Origin: Armatimonadota bacterium
GTDB lineage: Bacteria > Sysuimicrobiota > Sysuimicrobiia > Sysuimicrobiales > Humicultoraceae
Reading direction: 5' to 3'
Length of the DNA: 6,625 bases
Assembly (NCBI GenBank): GCA_016199305.1
Contig: JACQGZ010000006.1
Coordinates: 1 to 6,625 of the forward strand
Position 1 is the first letter of the stretch; each line of letters opens with the position of its first letter. The position numbers were made by a program, and so were the translations under genes. This document shows, piece by piece, positions 5,215 to 6,625 of the stretch. The notes under the pieces are model-generated. The model made no database searches, was not told the origin of the DNA, and saw nothing but the letters and a program-made list of their open reading frames with translations.

Positions 5215-6378
5215 ATGCGGATCACGGTCAGTCTGATCAAGGCCGACATCGGGGCCATCGGAGGCCATACCGCGCCCAGCGCGGAGGTGCTGGCCATCGT
5301 CCGGGAGCGGATCCAGAAGGCGAAAGGATCACTGCTGATTGACGCTCACGTCGGCCACACGGGAGACGATCTCGCCTTCCTCATGACCCACACCCACGGC
5401 GCCGACGACCCCCGTGTCCACCAGCTGGCCTGGGACACCTTCCTGGCCGCCACGGAAAAGGCCAAGGGACAGGGACTCTACGGGGCCGGACAGGACCTCC
5501 TGCGCGATGCCTTCTCCGGTAACGTGCGCGGCATGGGCCCGGGCAGCGCCGAGATCGAGTTCGACGAGCGCCCCAGCGAGGCGCTGATGACCCTGGTGGC
5601 GGACAAGTGCGGCCCCGGCGCCTTCAACCTCCCCCTCTACCTGGCCTTCGCCGACCCGATGTACTCGCCCGGGCTGCTCCTCTCCGAGGGGCTGCACGAC
5701 GGCTTCACCTTCCACATCATGGACATGGACCACACCGAGGGCGACCGGCTGATCGTGCTGGAGGCCCCCGAGCGCCTCTACGACATCGCCGCCCTGCTGC
5801 GCGACACCAACCGCTACGCCATCGAGTCGATCTGGTCGCGCAAATACCCCACGGAGCAGGCGGCGGCGGTGGGCACGACCCGCCTGCGCAACATCGCCGG
5901 TAGATACGTTGGAAAAGACGACCCGCCGGCGATCATCCGCACTCAGAAGATGTTCCCGGCCACAGAGGAGTTCGGCCCGGCCTTCGGTGTGGGCGCCTTC
6001 GTCGGCGGAGACACCCGCGGCAGCCACAACCTCCCTCTCATGCCCGTGCCGATGAACACGCCGGCGTCGACCTTCTTCTGCGTCCCCATGGTCTCGGCGC
6101 TGGGATTCTCGATGCACGATGGCATCCTGACGGAGCCGATCGACCTCTTTGCCGATCCCTTCTGGGCGCACGTGCGCGACCGCGTGGCGGCGAAGGCGAT
6201 CGAGATGCGCAAGCAGGGGTTCTTCGAGCCGGCCACGCTGCCGTTCTCGGAGCTGGAGTACGGTGGGATCGTCGTGCGGCTGGGCAAACTCGAGAAGGAG
6301 TTCAGCATTCGCGACGGCAGCGGCGACGGGAAAGCGGCACCGATTGGTGCTCCCGCGGGGGTGGAGGACCCGGATTAG
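5215..6378 (+). CDS. fbp: Bifunctional fructose-1,6-bisphosphate aldolase/phosphatase (FBPA, type V FBPase)
   Basis: This cytoplasmic Mg-dependent enzyme condenses dihydroxyacetone phosphate and glyceraldehyde-3-phosphate to fructose-1,6-bisphosphate, then dephosphorylates it to fructose-6-phosphate. The overall process is unidirectional and gluconeogenic. The product is 387 aa, the usual family length. By comparison with the characterised archaeal enzymes, the metal ligands appear as Asp11 and His18 (KADIGAIGGH), Asp51-Asp52 (HTGDDL), Gln93 (GAGQDLL), Asp130 (VADKC) and Asp235-Asp236. The Schiff-base Lys is Lys234 within GRYVGKDDP, with nearby Tyr231, and the late catalytic Tyr is Tyr349 (LEYGG). 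The C-terminal 20 or so residues are a Gly/Ala/Asp tail. It has its own SD and a likely promoter, and it converges with the possible gene at 6513. The family is archaeal in origin or ancient, and its presence in bacteria is limited to some lineages. Confidence 0.96.
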   Translation: MRITVSLIKADIGAIGGHTAPSAEVLAIVRERIQKAKGSLLIDAHVGHTGDDLAFLMTHTHGADDPRVHQLAWDTFLAATEKAKGQGLYGAGQDLLRDAFSGNVRGMGPGSAEIEFDERPSEALMTLVADKCGPGAFNLPLYLAFADPMYSPGLLLSEGLHDGFTFHIMDMDHTEGDRLIVLEAPERLYDIAALLRDTNRYAIESIWSRKYPTEQAAAVGTTRLRNIAGRYVGKDDPPAIIRTQKMFPATEEFGPAFGVGAFVGGDTRGSHNLPLMPVPMNTPASTFFCVPMVSALGFSMHDGILTEPIDLFADPFWAHVRDRVAAKAIEMRKQGFFEPATLPFSELEYGGIVVRLGKLEKEFSIRDGSGDGKAAPIGAPAGVEDPD

Positions 6379-6386
6379 TCTGCAAA

Positions 6387-6450
6387 GCTGAGGAGCAGTC
6401 TCCTCGTTCCAGAACGACGGGATACTTCCGCGGGGAGACCTCTCCTCAGC
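6387..6450. repeat. Nested inverted repeats between convergent genes
   Basis: GCTGAGGAG (6387-6395) is an exact reverse complement of CTCCTCAGC (6442-6450). The same left arm also pairs over six bases with CTCCTC (6400-6405) around CAGT. Between them, CGTTC CA GAACG (6405-6416) is a further palindrome, and GGAG (6434-6437) can pair with CTCC (6442-6445). The structures lie just after the FBPA stop, where a transcript end is expected, but no U-tract follows on either strand. It may be a factor-dependent or bidirectional 3'-end structure. Confidence 0.5.
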
Positions 6451-6512
6451 CGATTACCGGACGATCCGCGTGGGCCCCGCAGGCACCCACCGGCGCAGCC
6501 TCGGCGGCCGGC

Positions 6513-6625
6513 CTAGTGGCGGTCGCGGCGCTGTTCGCCCTTCAGGACTGTTCGATTGAGCAGGTTGATGAGGCCGGGGGCGATCGTGGGCAGGATGGCG
6601 CCGACGACGATCATCCCGCCCAGCA
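6513..6625 (-). CDS. C-terminal fragment of a possible membrane protein
   Basis: A minus-strand frame enters from the right edge and ends at TAG (6515-6513), giving 36 complete residues. They begin with a hydrophobic stretch (LGGMIVVGAILPTIAPGLIN) that could be a last membrane helix, followed by the basic tail NRTVLKGEQRRDRH, which by the positive-inside rule would be cytoplasmic. The codon pattern is compatible with coding. The family cannot be named from this fragment. Chance open reading in GC-rich DNA remains possible because only 113 bases are visible. Confidence 0.5.
   Translation of the reverse strand, partial: LGGMIVVGAILPTIAPGLINLLNRTVLKGEQRRDRH

Noticed and set aside
5329..6171. 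280-codon minus-strand open frame within FBPA
   Set aside because: It is the antisense shadow of a fully recognised enzyme, with no SD and no domain.
1..6625. CRISPR array, tRNA/rRNA genes, insertion sequence or prophage
   Set aside because: I saw no regularly spaced repeats, no tRNA cloverleaf or rRNA stretch, and no transposase, integrase or phage gene. The content is ordinary chromosomal housekeeping apart from the items listed.

Overview
The window is GC-rich bacterial chromosome. It is densely packed and carries mainly housekeeping genes. The NusA N-terminus, the strong Shine-Dalgarno (SD) sites complementary to the usual bacterial 16S rRNA tail, and a bacterial-type AsnRS all point to a bacterium. 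The archaeal-type bifunctional fructose-1,6-bisphosphate aldolase/phosphatase (FBPA) is found in archaea and in deep-branching, often thermophilic or autotrophic bacteria. I infer a high-GC deep-branching lineage (Firmicutes, Chloroflexota or Armatimonadota-like), but the window alone cannot fix the phylum.

Layout, in minus-strand reading order. A possible fragment of a membrane protein enters from the right edge (6513-6625, minus) and converges on the plus-strand FBPA gene (5215-6378). A 199-bp divergent region (5016-5214) separates FBPA from a leftward cluster: an unrecognised 130-aa protein with an apparent duplicated beta-beta-alpha unit (4623-5015), a ParA/Soj-type ATPase starting at TTG (3746-4570), a 145-aa protein with a C-terminal five-cysteine module that overlaps parA by 38 nt (3346-3783), and asparaginyl-tRNA synthetase (1998-3302). 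Then comes a short regulatory leader (about 1856-1997) with a good extended -10 promoter, a hairpin, and a canonical intrinsic terminator abutting the rimP SD. It is followed by rimP (1312-1848) and nusA (1315 to beyond the left edge), which overlap as ATGA.

How the genes work together: rimP-nusA is the head of the common rimP-nusA-(ylxR)-infB operon for 30S maturation, transcription elongation/termination and translation initiation. The terminator between its promoter and its first SD makes it look like an attenuated, possibly NusA-autoregulated, operon. The leftward cluster joins an orphan ParA (no ParB in view) to a cysteine-module protein that is almost certainly translated with it, and then to asnS. 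FBPA is a separate transcription unit for gluconeogenesis or CO2-fixation-linked hexose synthesis, with all its catalytic residues recognisable.

The most interesting items are the rimP leader attenuator with a mutually exclusive SD-sequestering pairing, the ParA/Cys-module pair with an SD complementary over 12 nt to the 16S tail, a perfect 10-bp inverted repeat just upstream of the parA SD, and the duplicated small protein at the head of that cluster. Several long plus-strand open frames opposite nusA, rimP and asnS are shadows caused by high GC content and are not annotated.
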